From Methylobacterium trifolii (lineage in GTDB: Bacteria > Pseudomonadota > Alphaproteobacteria > Rhizobiales > Beijerinckiaceae), in assembly GCF_022179685.1 (NCBI RefSeq), contig NZ_BPRB01000198.1, positions 1 through 39,874 of the forward strand: DNA of 39,874 bases, given 5' to 3'. Below the pieces are notes generated by a model. It was not told the origin of the DNA. It was given only the letters and a program-made list of their open reading frames with translations, and did not search any database. This document shows, piece by piece, positions 8,667 through 16,489 of this stretch. The number at the start of each line of letters is the position of its first letter. Positions within the stretch are counted from its first letter, which is position 1. The position numbers and the translations under genes were made by a program.

Positions 8667-10547
8667 TCAGAGGAAGCCGATGGAGAACCACGGCACGAGG
8701 ACGATGACGGCCAGTCCGACGAGCAGGGCGACGATGTAGCCGACGATGGGCCGCATCCCGGCATCCGGATGGATGCGGCTGATGGCGCAGGCGGCGTAGT
8801 ACCCGACCCCGAAGGGCGGGGCGAACAGGCCGACGCCCATGGCGAGGATCACCACCATGGCATAGTGCACCTCGTGCACGCCCACGGACCGCGCGATGGG
8901 GAACAGCAGCGGCCCGAACAGCACGATGGCCGGGATGCCCTCCAGCACCGAGCCCAGGATGATGAAGGCCACCGCCGAGACCACGAGGAAGCCGAGCGGC
9001 CCCCCGGGCAGGCTCTTCATGGTGACTGCCAGGGTCTGCGAGAAGCCGGACTGGGTCAGCGCCCAGGCCATGCCGGTGGCCGCCCCGATGATGAGCAGGA
9101 TGGCGCCCGACAGCGTCGCCGTCGTCACCAGCATCGGGTAGACCCGGCGCCAGTCGAACTGCCGGTAGATCAGCAGGCCGGCGAGCACCGCGTAGACGAT
9201 GCCGATGGTCGAGACCTCGGTGGCGGTGGCGACACCCTCCACCACCGCGGCCCGGATCACGAAGGGGAGCGCCAGGGCCGGCAGGGCGATGACGAGGGTG
9301 CGCCCGATGATCCGGCCGGAGGGCCGGGGCACGTGGCTCAGGTCCTCGGAGCGGTAGCGCCACCAGACGAGCGCGCAGAGGGTGACGGCCAGCACCAGGC
9401 CCGGCATCAGGCCGCCGGTGAACAGCGCCGTGATCGAGACGCCGGTCACCGAACCGATGGTGATCAGCACGATCGAGGGCGGGATGGTCTCGGTCTGCGC
9501 ACCCGTCGCGGCGAGCAGGGCCACGAGGTCGCCCTCCTTGGCGCCGCGTGCCTTCATCTCCGGGAACAGCACGGGTGCGACGGCCGCCATGTCGGCGGCC
9601 TTCGAGCCGGAGATGCCGGAGACGAGGTACATCGCACCCACCAGCACGTAGTGCAGGCCGCCGCGCACGTGCCCCAGCAGGCTCGCCAGGAAGCCGACCA
9701 TCGCTTTGGCCATGCCCGTCATCTCGATCAGCAGGCCGAGGAAGACGAAGAGCGGCACGGCGAGCAGGATGAGGTGGCTCATGCCCTCGTCCATGCGCCC
9801 GACGACGACCATCGACGGGGCGTTGGTGGTCAGCGTCACGTAGGCGAAGGTGGCGAGCCCGAAGGCGAAGGCGATCGGCACGCCGGAGAAGACCAGGGCG
9901 CCGACGCCGAGGACGAAGAACAGCAGCAGGTTGACGTTGCCCAGGCCCATCAGCACCGGCTGGAGCAGCACGAGCCCGCCGGCGATGGCGCCGCCGAGCG
10001 CCAGGGCCGTGACGGTCAGGCGCCAGTCTGCGGTCTCCAGGAGGCGCAGCACGGCGATGGCCAGCATCAGGCCGAAGCCCACGGGCAGCGCCGCGGCCCG
10101 CCAGGCGTTGTTGAGTTCGAGCGCGGGCGTCTGGACGAACATCTCTTCGCTGGCGAATTCGTAGGCCGGGTGCAGCACCAGGGCCACGAAGATCAGCCCG
10201 GCCACGAGCGCCACCGTCTCGAGGAAGGCGCGCAGGCGCGGGCGGGCCATGGCGACGAGCGCCGTCATGCGCATGTGGTCGGAGCGGCGGAAGGCCACCG
10301 TCGCGCCGAGCATGGCCAGCCACAGGAACAGGATCGAGGCCAGCTCGTCCGACCAGACGATCGGCTGGTGGAAGACGTAGCGGCTGACCACGCCCATCAG
10401 CAGGACGACCATCTCGAGGGCGACCAGGAGCGCGGCGGGAATCTCGATCAGGTGGCCGAGCGCCGTGTCGAGGGTCTTCAGCGGGGAGCGGGCGCGCAGG
10501 GGCGGCCCGTCGAGGGGGGTCGCGGCGTCGGCGATATCCACATGCAT
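8667..10547 (-). CDS. TRAP transporter fused small and large membrane subunits (DctQM)
   Basis: This 626-residue inner-membrane protein joins the DctQ domain (about 1-175, four helices, with the WSDELASILFLWL motif) to the DctM domain (about 190-626, with GSKAADMAAVAPVLFPEM and QTETIPPSIVL). TRAP carriers use a sodium gradient to import a substrate, usually a carboxylate or sulfonate, delivered by a periplasmic DctP. The fused form is known for the family (SiaQM and others). It starts 10 bases after the dctP stop and is clearly cotranscribed. It is the only TRAP membrane protein in the window although two DctP genes are present. Confidence 0.93.
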   Translation of the reverse strand: MHVDIADAATPLDGPPLRARSPLKTLDTALGHLIEIPAALLVALEMVVLLMGVVSRYVFHQPIVWSDELASILFLWLAMLGATVAFRRSDHMRMTALVAMARPRLRAFLETVALVAGLIFVALVLHPAYEFASEEMFVQTPALELNNAWRAAALPVGFGLMLAIAVLRLLETADWRLTVTALALGGAIAGGLVLLQPVLMGLGNVNLLLFFVLGVGALVFSGVPIAFAFGLATFAYVTLTTNAPSMVVVGRMDEGMSHLILLAVPLFVFLGLLIEMTGMAKAMVGFLASLLGHVRGGLHYVLVGAMYLVSGISGSKAADMAAVAPVLFPEMKARGAKEGDLVALLAATGAQTETIPPSIVLITIGSVTGVSITALFTGGLMPGLVLAVTLCALVWWRYRSEDLSHVPRPSGRIIGRTLVIALPALALPFVIRAAVVEGVATATEVSTIGIVYAVLAGLLIYRQFDWRRVYPMLVTTATLSGAILLIIGAATGMAWALTQSGFSQTLAVTMKSLPGGPLGFLVVSAVAFIILGSVLEGIPAIVLFGPLLFPIARSVGVHEVHYAMVVILAMGVGLFAPPFGVGYYAACAISRIHPDAGMRPIVGYIVALLVGLAVIVLVPWFSIGFL

Positions 10548-10557
10548 GGCCCTGGCC

Positions 10558-11574
10558 TCACGCGAGCTTGCCGGAAACGGCTTCGAGGTGGGCCCAGGCG
10601 GCGTCGCCGTACTTGGCCTTCCAGTCCTTGTAGAAGCTGGTCTTGCCCAGGGCCTCGCGGAACGCCTCGCGCTCCACGTCGATGAACTTGATGCCCTTCT
10701 CGGAGAGCGTCGTGCGCAGGCTCGTGCTCAGCTTGACGATGTCGCCGCGCTGGTCGTCGGCCGAGCGGTCGAGCTCCCGCGAGACGATCGTGCGCAGGTC
10801 CTCGGGCAGGCGCTGCCAGGCGCGCTTGTTGCCGAGGATCCAGTAGCCGTCCCAGACGTGGCCGGTCATGCTGCAGGACTTCTGCACCTCGTAGAGGCGG
10901 GTCGTGGCGGTGATCGCCAGGGGGTTCTCCTGGCCTTCCACCACCTTGGTCTGGAGGGCGGAATAGAGTTCGTTGAAGTTGATCGGCGCCGCGCCCGCAT
11001 CCAGCGCCTTGAACAGCGAGGTCAGCATCGGCGCTGGGGGCACGCGGATCTTGAAGCCCTTCAGGTCGTCCGGCGTGCGGATCTCCCGCGTCGAGGAGGT
11101 GATCTGCCGGAAGCCGTTGTCCCAGACCTTGGAGACGGTCATGATCGGGGTCTTGGCGATCTCGGCCCGCACGTACTCACCGACTCCGCCGTCCATCGCC
11201 TTCCAGACCGCGTCGTAATCCTTGAAGGCAAAGCCCGTGTTGGGCAGGCTGGCTGCCGACACGAAGGTCGCCAGGATCGAGGTGGCGAGGTTGAAGAACT
11301 CGACGCTGCCGTTGCGGACCTGCGCCAGCAGGTCGGTGTCCGAGCCGAGCTGGTTGGCCGGGAACAGCTTGATCTCCAGGCGCCCGCCGCTGGCCTCGCG
11401 GATGCGGTCCAGGGCCTCCTGCGCCCGGGTGTTGACCGGGTGGGTCGGATCCTGGCCGGTGGCGAGCTTGTAGGTGAACTCGGCCGCCGACGCGCGCCGG
11501 GTGATGATACTGAAGACGGGCACGGCGGCCGCGCCGGCGATGAGGCTGCGGCGGTTGAAGGTCGTATCGCGCAT
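10558..11574 (-). CDS. TRAP transporter substrate-binding protein DctP (copy 1)
   Basis: A 338-residue periplasmic receptor. The signal peptide contains a twin-arginine-like start (NRRSLIAGAAAVPVFS) and is cut near ASA-AEF. The DctP fold is shown by QLGSDTDLLAQVRNGSVEFF, by FKIRVPP with the conserved Arg that binds the substrate carboxylate, and by VVEGQENPLA with the conserved Asn. Start: ATG with GGGAG 8 bases upstream. It lies directly before dctQM, its cognate carrier. About half of its residues match the second DctP at 17739-18758, including the SCSMT.H.WDGYW region. The ligand is unknown; by context it could be a C3-C5 hydroxy or sugar acid. Confidence 0.92.
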   Translation of the reverse strand: MRDTTFNRRSLIAGAAAVPVFSIITRRASAAEFTYKLATGQDPTHPVNTRAQEALDRIREASGGRLEIKLFPANQLGSDTDLLAQVRNGSVEFFNLATSILATFVSAASLPNTGFAFKDYDAVWKAMDGGVGEYVRAEIAKTPIMTVSKVWDNGFRQITSSTREIRTPDDLKGFKIRVPPAPMLTSLFKALDAGAAPINFNELYSALQTKVVEGQENPLAITATTRLYEVQKSCSMTGHVWDGYWILGNKRAWQRLPEDLRTIVSRELDRSADDQRGDIVKLSTSLRTTLSEKGIKFIDVEREAFREALGKTSFYKDWKAKYGDAAWAHLEAVSGKLA

Positions 11575-11750
11575 GGTTCCACTCCCTGATCGTTCGGATA
11601 AGCGATCCGACCCGTGCCGTTTTCGGCATCTCGTGGATCGGACCCTGTCTTCGTTCTCGTCGCCGCGCCAGCCGAGGCCGGCTCCGGATTTACAATGGTG
11701 CGCCCGTGTCAGCAGATCGGGAATCGCCGCGGCCGTGAGGTCGCCCGCGT
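11575..11750. other. Operon-internal spacer with hairpin
   Basis: This 176-base spacer separates the LtnD-like gene from dctP; most other joints in the operon are overlaps or gaps of 20 bases or less, the 105-base dctQM-tkt gap being the exception. It holds a composite stem-loop: cgatcc/ggatcg at 11603-11608 and 11635-11640 around a tgccg-TTTT-cggca hairpin at 11615-11628. It may be an mRNA processing site or may carry a second promoter for the transport genes. I cannot identify a convincing promoter. Confidence 0.4.
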
Positions 11751-12644
11751 CTATCCACCGTTGAGGGCCCGGTAGGAGCCGATCACCTGGCTGTCGTCGG
11801 CCGCGCCGTCGCCGCGGCCGGAGGCCGAGAGGAAGAGCTGGTGGGCGAGCGCGGCCAGCGGCAGGGCCGCCTTGGCGCCGCGCCCGGCCTCCAGCACGAT
11901 GCCGAGGTCCTTGACGAAGATGTCCACGGCGCTGGTGACGGTGGGTTCGTCCTCCAGCATCCGGGGGCCGCGGTCGCGCAGCATCCAGCTCGACGCCGAG
12001 GAGCCCGAGAGGATCTCCAGCACCACGGCGAGGTCGACGCCGACGCGCTCGGCGAGCGCCATCGCCTCCGCCGCGGCGGCGATGTGGACGCCGCAAAGAA
12101 GCTGGTTGACCGCCTTGACCGTCGCCCCCTGGCCGGGCTCGGTGCCGACGTGGAAGATCTTGTCGCCCAGTGCATCCAGCACCGGGCGCACCGCGGCCAG
12201 GGTCTCGGCAGGCGCCGCCGCCATGATGCTGAGGGTGGCGGCCGTCGCGCCGACGACCCCGCCGGAGACCGGGGCGTCCACGAAGCGGCGCTCCGCCCGC
12301 GCCACGCGTCCGGCCAGGGCGGAGACGGCGTTGGGCGGGCAGGTCGCCATCAGGATCACGACCGCACCGGGTGCGGTCGCGGCAAGGGCCTCTTGGGCGA
12401 ACAGCACGTCCTCGGCCTGGGCCGCGTTGACGACCATGAGCAGGATCGCGTCGGCGCCGGAGGCCGCCTCGGCCAGGGTCTCGGCCCGCTCGCCGCCGAT
12501 GGCGGCGATGGCCGCCCGGCTCTCGGCCCGCAGGTCGTAGCCGCGCACGGGAAAGCCGGCCCCGACGAGGTGGCGGGCCATCGGCAGCCCCATCGATCCG
12601 AGGCCGACGAAGGCGACCCTCGCCTTGCGATCCGTCACAGCCAT
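11751..12644 (-). CDS. LtnD-like NAD(P)-dependent beta-hydroxyacid dehydrogenase
   Basis: A 297-residue member of the 3-hydroxyisobutyrate dehydrogenase superfamily. It has the Rossmann loop GLGSMG (14-19), the substrate motif DAPVSGGV (123-130), catalytic Lys177 in GATVKAVNQ and Asn180. The C-terminal helix SAVDIFVKDLGIV with SSWMLRDR closely recalls L-threonate dehydrogenase LtnD (E. coli YgbJ), more than the tartronate semialdehyde reductases. It would oxidise a 2,3-dihydroxy acid such as a tetronate to the oxo acid, or run in reverse. Its start overlaps the end of the transketolase C-half by 10 bases, so the two are translationally coupled. The usual LtnD partners (OtnK, OtnC, OtnI) are absent. 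The substrate assignment is inference. Confidence 0.85.
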   Translation of the reverse strand: MAVTDRKARVAFVGLGSMGLPMARHLVGAGFPVRGYDLRAESRAAIAAIGGERAETLAEAASGADAILLMVVNAAQAEDVLFAQEALAATAPGAVVILMATCPPNAVSALAGRVARAERRFVDAPVSGGVVGATAATLSIMAAAPAETLAAVRPVLDALGDKIFHVGTEPGQGATVKAVNQLLCGVHIAAAAEAMALAERVGVDLAVVLEILSGSSASSWMLRDRGPRMLEDEPTVTSAVDIFVKDLGIVLEAGRGAKAALPLAALAHQLFLSASGRGDGAADDSQVIGSYRALNGG

Positions 12645-13657
12645 CCGCGGATGCTCCGGGTCATGGCCTCGGTCGAGATGCCGTAGCGGTCGTGCAGGGT
12701 CGGGAGCGCGCCGGCGTCGAGGAATTCGTCGGGCAGGCCGACCTGACGGAAGCCGCGGTCGGGCATCACGCCCGCGCGCATCAGCACCCCCGCCACCGCC
12801 TCGCCGAGGCCGCCGATCACCGTGTGGTTCTCGGCCACCACCACGAGGCGCCCGCCGCGGCCGGCCTCGTGCAGGATCGTCGCCTCGTCCAGCGGCTTGA
12901 TGGTGGGCACGTGCAGCACCGCCACGTCGACGTTGTCGTCGGCCAGGGCCTGGGCGACTTCCAGCGCCCGCATGGTCATGAGGCCCGACGAGATCACGAG
13001 CACGTCGCGCCCGTCGCGGATCGTCTTGGCCTTGCCCAGCTCGAACGTGTAGCCGTACTCGTCCAGCACCAGCGGGACGTTGCCGCGCAGGAGCCGCAGG
13101 TAGACGGGTCCCTGATGGGCCGCCATGGCGGGCACGACCTGCTCGATCTCGTGCGCGTCGCAGGGGTCGATGATGGTCAGGTTCGGCATGCCTCGGAAGA
13201 TCGCGACGTCCTCGGTGGCCTGGTGGCTCGGGCCGTAGCCGGTGGTGAGGCCGGGCAGCGCGCAGGCGATCTTGACGTTGAGGTTCTCCTCCGCGATCGC
13301 CATGCAGATGAAGTCGTAGGCGCGTCTCGCCGCGAACACCGCGTAGGTGGTGGCGAAGGGCATGAAGCCCTCCCGCGCCATCCCGGCCGCCGCGCTCATC
13401 AAGAGCTGCTCGGCCATGCCCATCTGGTAGAACCGGTCCGGATGGGCCTGGGCGAAGATGTGCAGGTCCGTGTACTTGGAGAGGTCCGCCGAGAGACCGA
13501 CGATCTCGGGGCGGTTCTCGGCCAGCGCCGCCAGGGCGTGGCCGAACGGGGCGGCCTTGGTGCGCTGGCCGGGGGCGGCCAGCGAGGCGATCATCGCCGA
13601 GGTCTTGAGGCCCGCGCCTTCGCGCCTGGCCGGCCTCTCGTATTTCGAGCGCCTCAT
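12635..13657 (-). CDS. Split transketolase, C-terminal (Pyr) subunit
   Basis: This 340-residue protein corresponds to the second half of transketolase. Catalytic Glu83 is in GMAEQ, the substrate loop GYGPSHQATED contains His145, and the C-terminal domain ends as in the family. It should pair with the N-half encoded just upstream; the two genes overlap by the four bases ATGA, so a 1:1 heterodimer is expected. Split transketolases are known from apulose-4-phosphate (AptAB), sulfosugar (SqwGH) and archaeal pathways. The first 30 or so residues are Arg-rich and probably disordered, and a later start is possible. Its partner and operon suggest a dedicated catabolic substrate. Confidence 0.92.
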   Translation of the reverse strand: MRRSKYERPARREGAGLKTSAMIASLAAPGQRTKAAPFGHALAALAENRPEIVGLSADLSKYTDLHIFAQAHPDRFYQMGMAEQLLMSAAAGMAREGFMPFATTYAVFAARRAYDFICMAIAEENLNVKIACALPGLTTGYGPSHQATEDVAIFRGMPNLTIIDPCDAHEIEQVVPAMAAHQGPVYLRLLRGNVPLVLDEYGYTFELGKAKTIRDGRDVLVISSGLMTMRALEVAQALADDNVDVAVLHVPTIKPLDEATILHEAGRGGRLVVVAENHTVIGGLGEAVAGVLMRAGVMPDRGFRQVGLPDEFLDAGALPTLHDRYGISTEAMTRSIRGWL

Positions 13658-14514
13658 CGCGTCCTCCCCTCGTCCAGCACCTTCAAGGCTTCGCGCCACT
13701 CCGCCGGCTCCACGCGCAGGAAGTGGTTGCGCTCGCGCGCTTCCAGGAACGGCACGCCCTTGGCCATCTTCGTGTCGCAGATGACGATGCGGGGGTGCCG
13801 GCCTTCGTGGTTGCGGGCGGCGTCGAAGGCCGCGGCCACCGCCTCGATGTCGTTGCCGTCCACGCGCTGGACGAACCAGTTGAAGGCCTCGAACTTCGGC
13901 GCCAAGGGCTCGAAGTTCAGGACGCCCAGCGAGGGGCCGTCCGCCTGCATGCCGTTCACGTCGACGATGCCGATCAGGTTGTCGAGCCCTTGCGAGCCCG
14001 CCGACATGGCCGCCTCCCAGGTCGAGCCCTCGTCGAGTTCGCCATCCGAGAACAGGTTGTAGACGAAGCTCTTGGAGCCCTTGCGCTTGAGGCTCATCGC
14101 CATGCCAACGGCGATGCCCAGCCCGTGGCCCAGCGACCCGCCGGTGATCTCCATGCCCGGCGTGTAGGCCGCCATGCCCGACATCGGCAGGCGGCTGTCG
14201 TCGCCGCCATAGGTGTCGAGTTCGTCCTCGGGCAGGATCTCCGCCTCGATCAGCGCCGCGTAGAGGGCGATGGCGTAATGCCCGATCGAGAGCAGGAAGC
14301 GGTCGCGGCCCTCCCATTCGGGGTCCTCGGGCCGGTAGGTCATGGCGTGGAAATAGGCCACCGCCAGCACGTCGCTGATGCCGAGCGCCTGGGCGATGTA
14401 GCCCTGCCCCTGCACCTCGCCCATCAGCAGGGCGTGGCGGCGGATGCGGTAGGCCCGCTCCGCGAGCGGGACGTTGGAACGCTCCCGCGGGCGCAGATCC
14501 TGGTCGGTCTGCAT
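13654..14514 (-). CDS. Split transketolase, N-terminal (PP) subunit
   Basis: A 286-residue TPP pyrophosphate-binding half of transketolase. The TPP motif runs from SDGE (156-159) to Asn187 in DVNG, with His79 in LLSIGHY and His130 in GSLGHGL. The region that normally reads SGHPG is GQGYI here: aligned on the following Asp, Tyr39 replaces the conserved active-site His (His26 of E. coli TktA). The codon is TAC at 14398-14400, read on the minus strand. This residue contacts the donor and acceptor hydroxyls in ordinary transketolases, so substrate or stereochemical preference should differ. The gene starts 20 bases after the SDR stop and ends in an ATGA overlap with the C-half. Confidence 0.92.
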   Translation of the reverse strand: MQTDQDLRPRERSNVPLAERAYRIRRHALLMGEVQGQGYIAQALGISDVLAVAYFHAMTYRPEDPEWEGRDRFLLSIGHYAIALYAALIEAEILPEDELDTYGGDDSRLPMSGMAAYTPGMEITGGSLGHGLGIAVGMAMSLKRKGSKSFVYNLFSDGELDEGSTWEAAMSAGSQGLDNLIGIVDVNGMQADGPSLGVLNFEPLAPKFEAFNWFVQRVDGNDIEAVAAAFDAARNHEGRHPRIVICDTKMAKGVPFLEARERNHFLRVEPAEWREALKVLDEGRTR

Positions 14515-14534
14515 GGTGTCGTCCTCCCGTGGGC

Positions 14535-15284
14535 TCAGTGGATCAGCATGCCGCCGTTCACGTCGATCACCGCGCCGGTGATGTACGAGGACAGGTCGGA
14601 GGCCAGGAACAGGCAGGCGTTGGCCACGTCGTCGGCCACGCCCAGGCGCGCCAGCGGGATGCCCTTGGCGATCTCGACCTTCAGCTCCGGGGTGAGCTTG
14701 CCGCCGGTGATGTCGGTCTGGATCAGGCCCGGCGTGACCGAGTTCACGCGGACGCCGTCGGGCCCGAGTTCGCGGGCCATCGCCTTCGACAGGCCGAGGA
14801 CGCCGCCCTTGGCCGCGCTGTAGTGGGGACCGCCGAAGATGCCGCCGCCGCGCTGGGCCGAGACCGAGGACATGCAGACGATGGCGCCGCTCTGCTGGGC
14901 GCGCATCTGCGGGATCACGGCCTGGCTCATGTAGAGGGTGCCGCGCAGGTTCACGTCGGTGACGGCGTCGTAGTTGGCCGCCTCGATCTCCATGATCTTG
15001 AGGGGCTGGGTGATGCCGGCGTTGTTGATCAGCACGTCGATCCGGCCGAGGCGGGCGATCACCTCGTCGGCCGCGGCCTTGCAGGCCGCCTTGTCGGTGA
15101 CGTTGCAGGCGAGCCCGAGATGGCCGTGTCCGATGTCGGCAGCGGCGGCCTCGGCCTGGCCCGCGTCGAGGTCGAGGATCACGACCCGGCCGCCGTGATG
15201 GGCGAACAGCTTCGCCGTCGCCTTGCCGATGCCGCGTGCCGAGGCCGCACCCGTGATGAGGCAGACCTTGTCCTTGAGAAGCAT
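14535..15284 (-). CDS. SDR family oxidoreductase
   Basis: A 249-residue classical short-chain dehydrogenase. It shows the cofactor loop TGAASARGIG (11-20), an Asp at the end of strand 2 (VVILDLD) that favours NAD over NADP, NNAG (87-90), and the Ser-Tyr-Lys triad with Tyr155 and Lys159 in HYSAAKGG. The ATG at 15284 has a strong GGAGGGA ribosome site, so longer upstream frames are rejected. It is the first gene of the operon. The family includes polyol, erythrulose and hydroxy-acid dehydrogenases, and the context suggests interconversion of a ketose and a polyol or an oxo and hydroxy acid. The exact substrate cannot be read from sequence. Confidence 0.9.
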   Translation of the reverse strand: MLLKDKVCLITGAASARGIGKATAKLFAHHGGRVVILDLDAGQAEAAAADIGHGHLGLACNVTDKAACKAAADEVIARLGRIDVLINNAGITQPLKIMEIEAANYDAVTDVNLRGTLYMSQAVIPQMRAQQSGAIVCMSSVSAQRGGGIFGGPHYSAAKGGVLGLSKAMARELGPDGVRVNSVTPGLIQTDITGGKLTPELKVEIAKGIPLARLGVADDVANACLFLASDLSSYITGAVIDVNGGMLIH

Positions 15285-15494
15285 GTGTCCCTCCCTCCGG
15301 ATCGGGTCCGTTCCCGCGATCCGTACGATGCCTGGGATGGGAGGCGTGGCGGGAGACCGGGCCCGCATGGGGGGCCCCGGCTCATGCCCGTCCGATACAT
15401 CGGGGGCCGGTTCGGCCGCCCGGATGCCCGGTCGTTTCCTCTCATCTTTCGTTGCCCGGAGAGTGCGGGCACCCGGCTCGAAGCGCAAACGCGA

Positions 15495-15515
15495 ATTTTA
15501 CACGGGCAGGTGAAT
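15495..15515 (-). promoter_or_regulatory. Tentative promoter/operator of the SDR-transketolase operon
   Basis: Within the GC-rich 259-base gap between the LysR and SDR genes there is one AT-rich spot. Read on the minus strand it contains an imperfect dyad, ATTCAC-N6-GTGTAAAAT, whose right half includes TAAAAT, a good -10 match. No convincing -35 precedes it, as is common for activator-dependent promoters. LysR binding here is a guess. The start codon is about 210 bases downstream. Confidence 0.3.
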
Positions 15516-15543
15516 GCCGCTCATCTTCGCCGGCGTGCGCGGA

Positions 15544-16440
15544 TCAGAGGATGTCGGCGCTCGACTCGATGCGCATCTCCCGCGCGAGCCAGTGGGCGAA
15601 GGTGCGCAGCGGCGCCCGGCGCCGGGCGGCGGCGGGAAACACGAGGTGATGGCCGTTGTAGAGCACGTCCTCCGCCCGGCCGGCGAGCGGCGCCACGAGG
15701 CGCCCGCTCGCCAGTTCGCGCTCGGCCAGCAAGGTGGATTCCAGGGCGACGCCGAGCCCGTCGGCCGCCGCCGCTATCGCCAGGAAACTCCGGTCGAAGC
15801 GGATTCCGGCCGGGGGCGGCGCCCGCAGGTCGTTGCGCTCGAACCAGAGGGGCCAGCGCACGAGCTTGTTGTCGCTCTGGATCAGCATGTGGGCGAAGAG
15901 GTCGGCGGGCTCGCGGATGCGCGCGGCCCGCTCCGGATCGCAGAGCGGCGTCACCCGCTCCTCGCCCAGGGCCATGCGGAACAGCCCTTCGCCGCGCGGC
16001 GGCCCGTAGACGATGTCGGCGTCGAATTCGTCGGTGAGGAAGCGGGCGTAGTCCATGCCCGCCGCGAGCCGGACCTCGAGGCCCGGATGCTCGGCGAGGA
16101 AGCGGGCGAGCCGCGGCGTCAGCCATTGCGCGGCAAAGCTCGGGGCGCAGTGCAGGCGCAGCAGTTGCGGCCCCCGGCTGGTGACGAGGTCGAGGCCGCG
16201 GTTGAGCTCCTCGAAGGCGCGGCCGACATGGTCGAGGAGCGCCTCGCCGGCCGGCGTCAGGGCGACGCCGTGGCCGTCGCGCTCGAACAGGGCGACGCCC
16301 AGCGCCTGCTCCATCTTGCGGATGGCGTGGCTCACGGCGCTCGCCGTGAGGTTCAACTCGTCTGCTGCCGACTTGAACGAACGCCGCCGCGCGGCGGCCT
16401 CGAAGGTCCTGACCGCGGAGAGGGGAACGGGCGGGCGCAT
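15544..16440 (-). CDS. LysR family regulator (GcvA-like)
   Basis: A 298-residue protein starting at the ATG at 16440 (MRPPVPLSAVRTF). The winged helix-turn-helix covers residues about 5-65 (SFKSAADELNLTASAVSHAI, then EQALGVALFERDGHGV), followed by a periplasmic-binding-like effector domain with an early APSFAAQWLTPRL typical of the GcvA/AmpR group. It is encoded on the same strand as, and 259 bases upstream of, the SDR-transketolase-TRAP operon, which it probably regulates in response to a pathway metabolite. The frame stays open for 32 codons upstream, but those residues are low-complexity and run through a hairpin. No good ribosome site precedes the ATG, so the start is moderately sure. Confidence 0.87.
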   Translation of the reverse strand: MRPPVPLSAVRTFEAAARRRSFKSAADELNLTASAVSHAIRKMEQALGVALFERDGHGVALTPAGEALLDHVGRAFEELNRGLDLVTSRGPQLLRLHCAPSFAAQWLTPRLARFLAEHPGLEVRLAAGMDYARFLTDEFDADIVYGPPRGEGLFRMALGEERVTPLCDPERAARIREPADLFAHMLIQSDNKLVRWPLWFERNDLRAPPPAGIRFDRSFLAIAAAADGLGVALESTLLAERELASGRLVAPLAGRAEDVLYNGHHLVFPAAARRRAPLRTFAHWLAREMRIESSADIL

Positions 16441-16447
16441 GGGCGGC

Positions 16448-16489
16448 AGGATGGGCCGGGCCGGCCACACCTGGCAACCGGCCCATCCT
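16448..16489. promoter_or_regulatory. 12-bp inverted repeat in the LysR leader
   Basis: Positions 16448-16459 (aggatgggccgg) and 16478-16489 are perfect reverse complements around an 18-base loop. The stem ends 7 bases upstream of the proposed LysR ATG, where a ribosome site would lie. It could be an mRNA hairpin limiting LysR translation, or a DNA operator for autoregulation. Confidence 0.55.

Noticed and set aside
7029..10685. Very long plus-strand open frame of 1218 codons opposite tkt and dctQM
   Set aside because: It is a GC-rich antisense shadow: low-complexity His/Gly/Arg/Glu-rich product, no family, and it covers two well-supported genes. The same applies to long frames opposite the receptor fusion (27557-29821), ggt (4675-6492) and the ligase (19942-21609).
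12635..14514. The two transketolase halves as one gene broken by a frameshift
   Set aside because: The N-half ends and the C-half begins in a clean ATGA overlap at the normal domain boundary, and both halves keep all other motifs. This is a genuine two-gene form.
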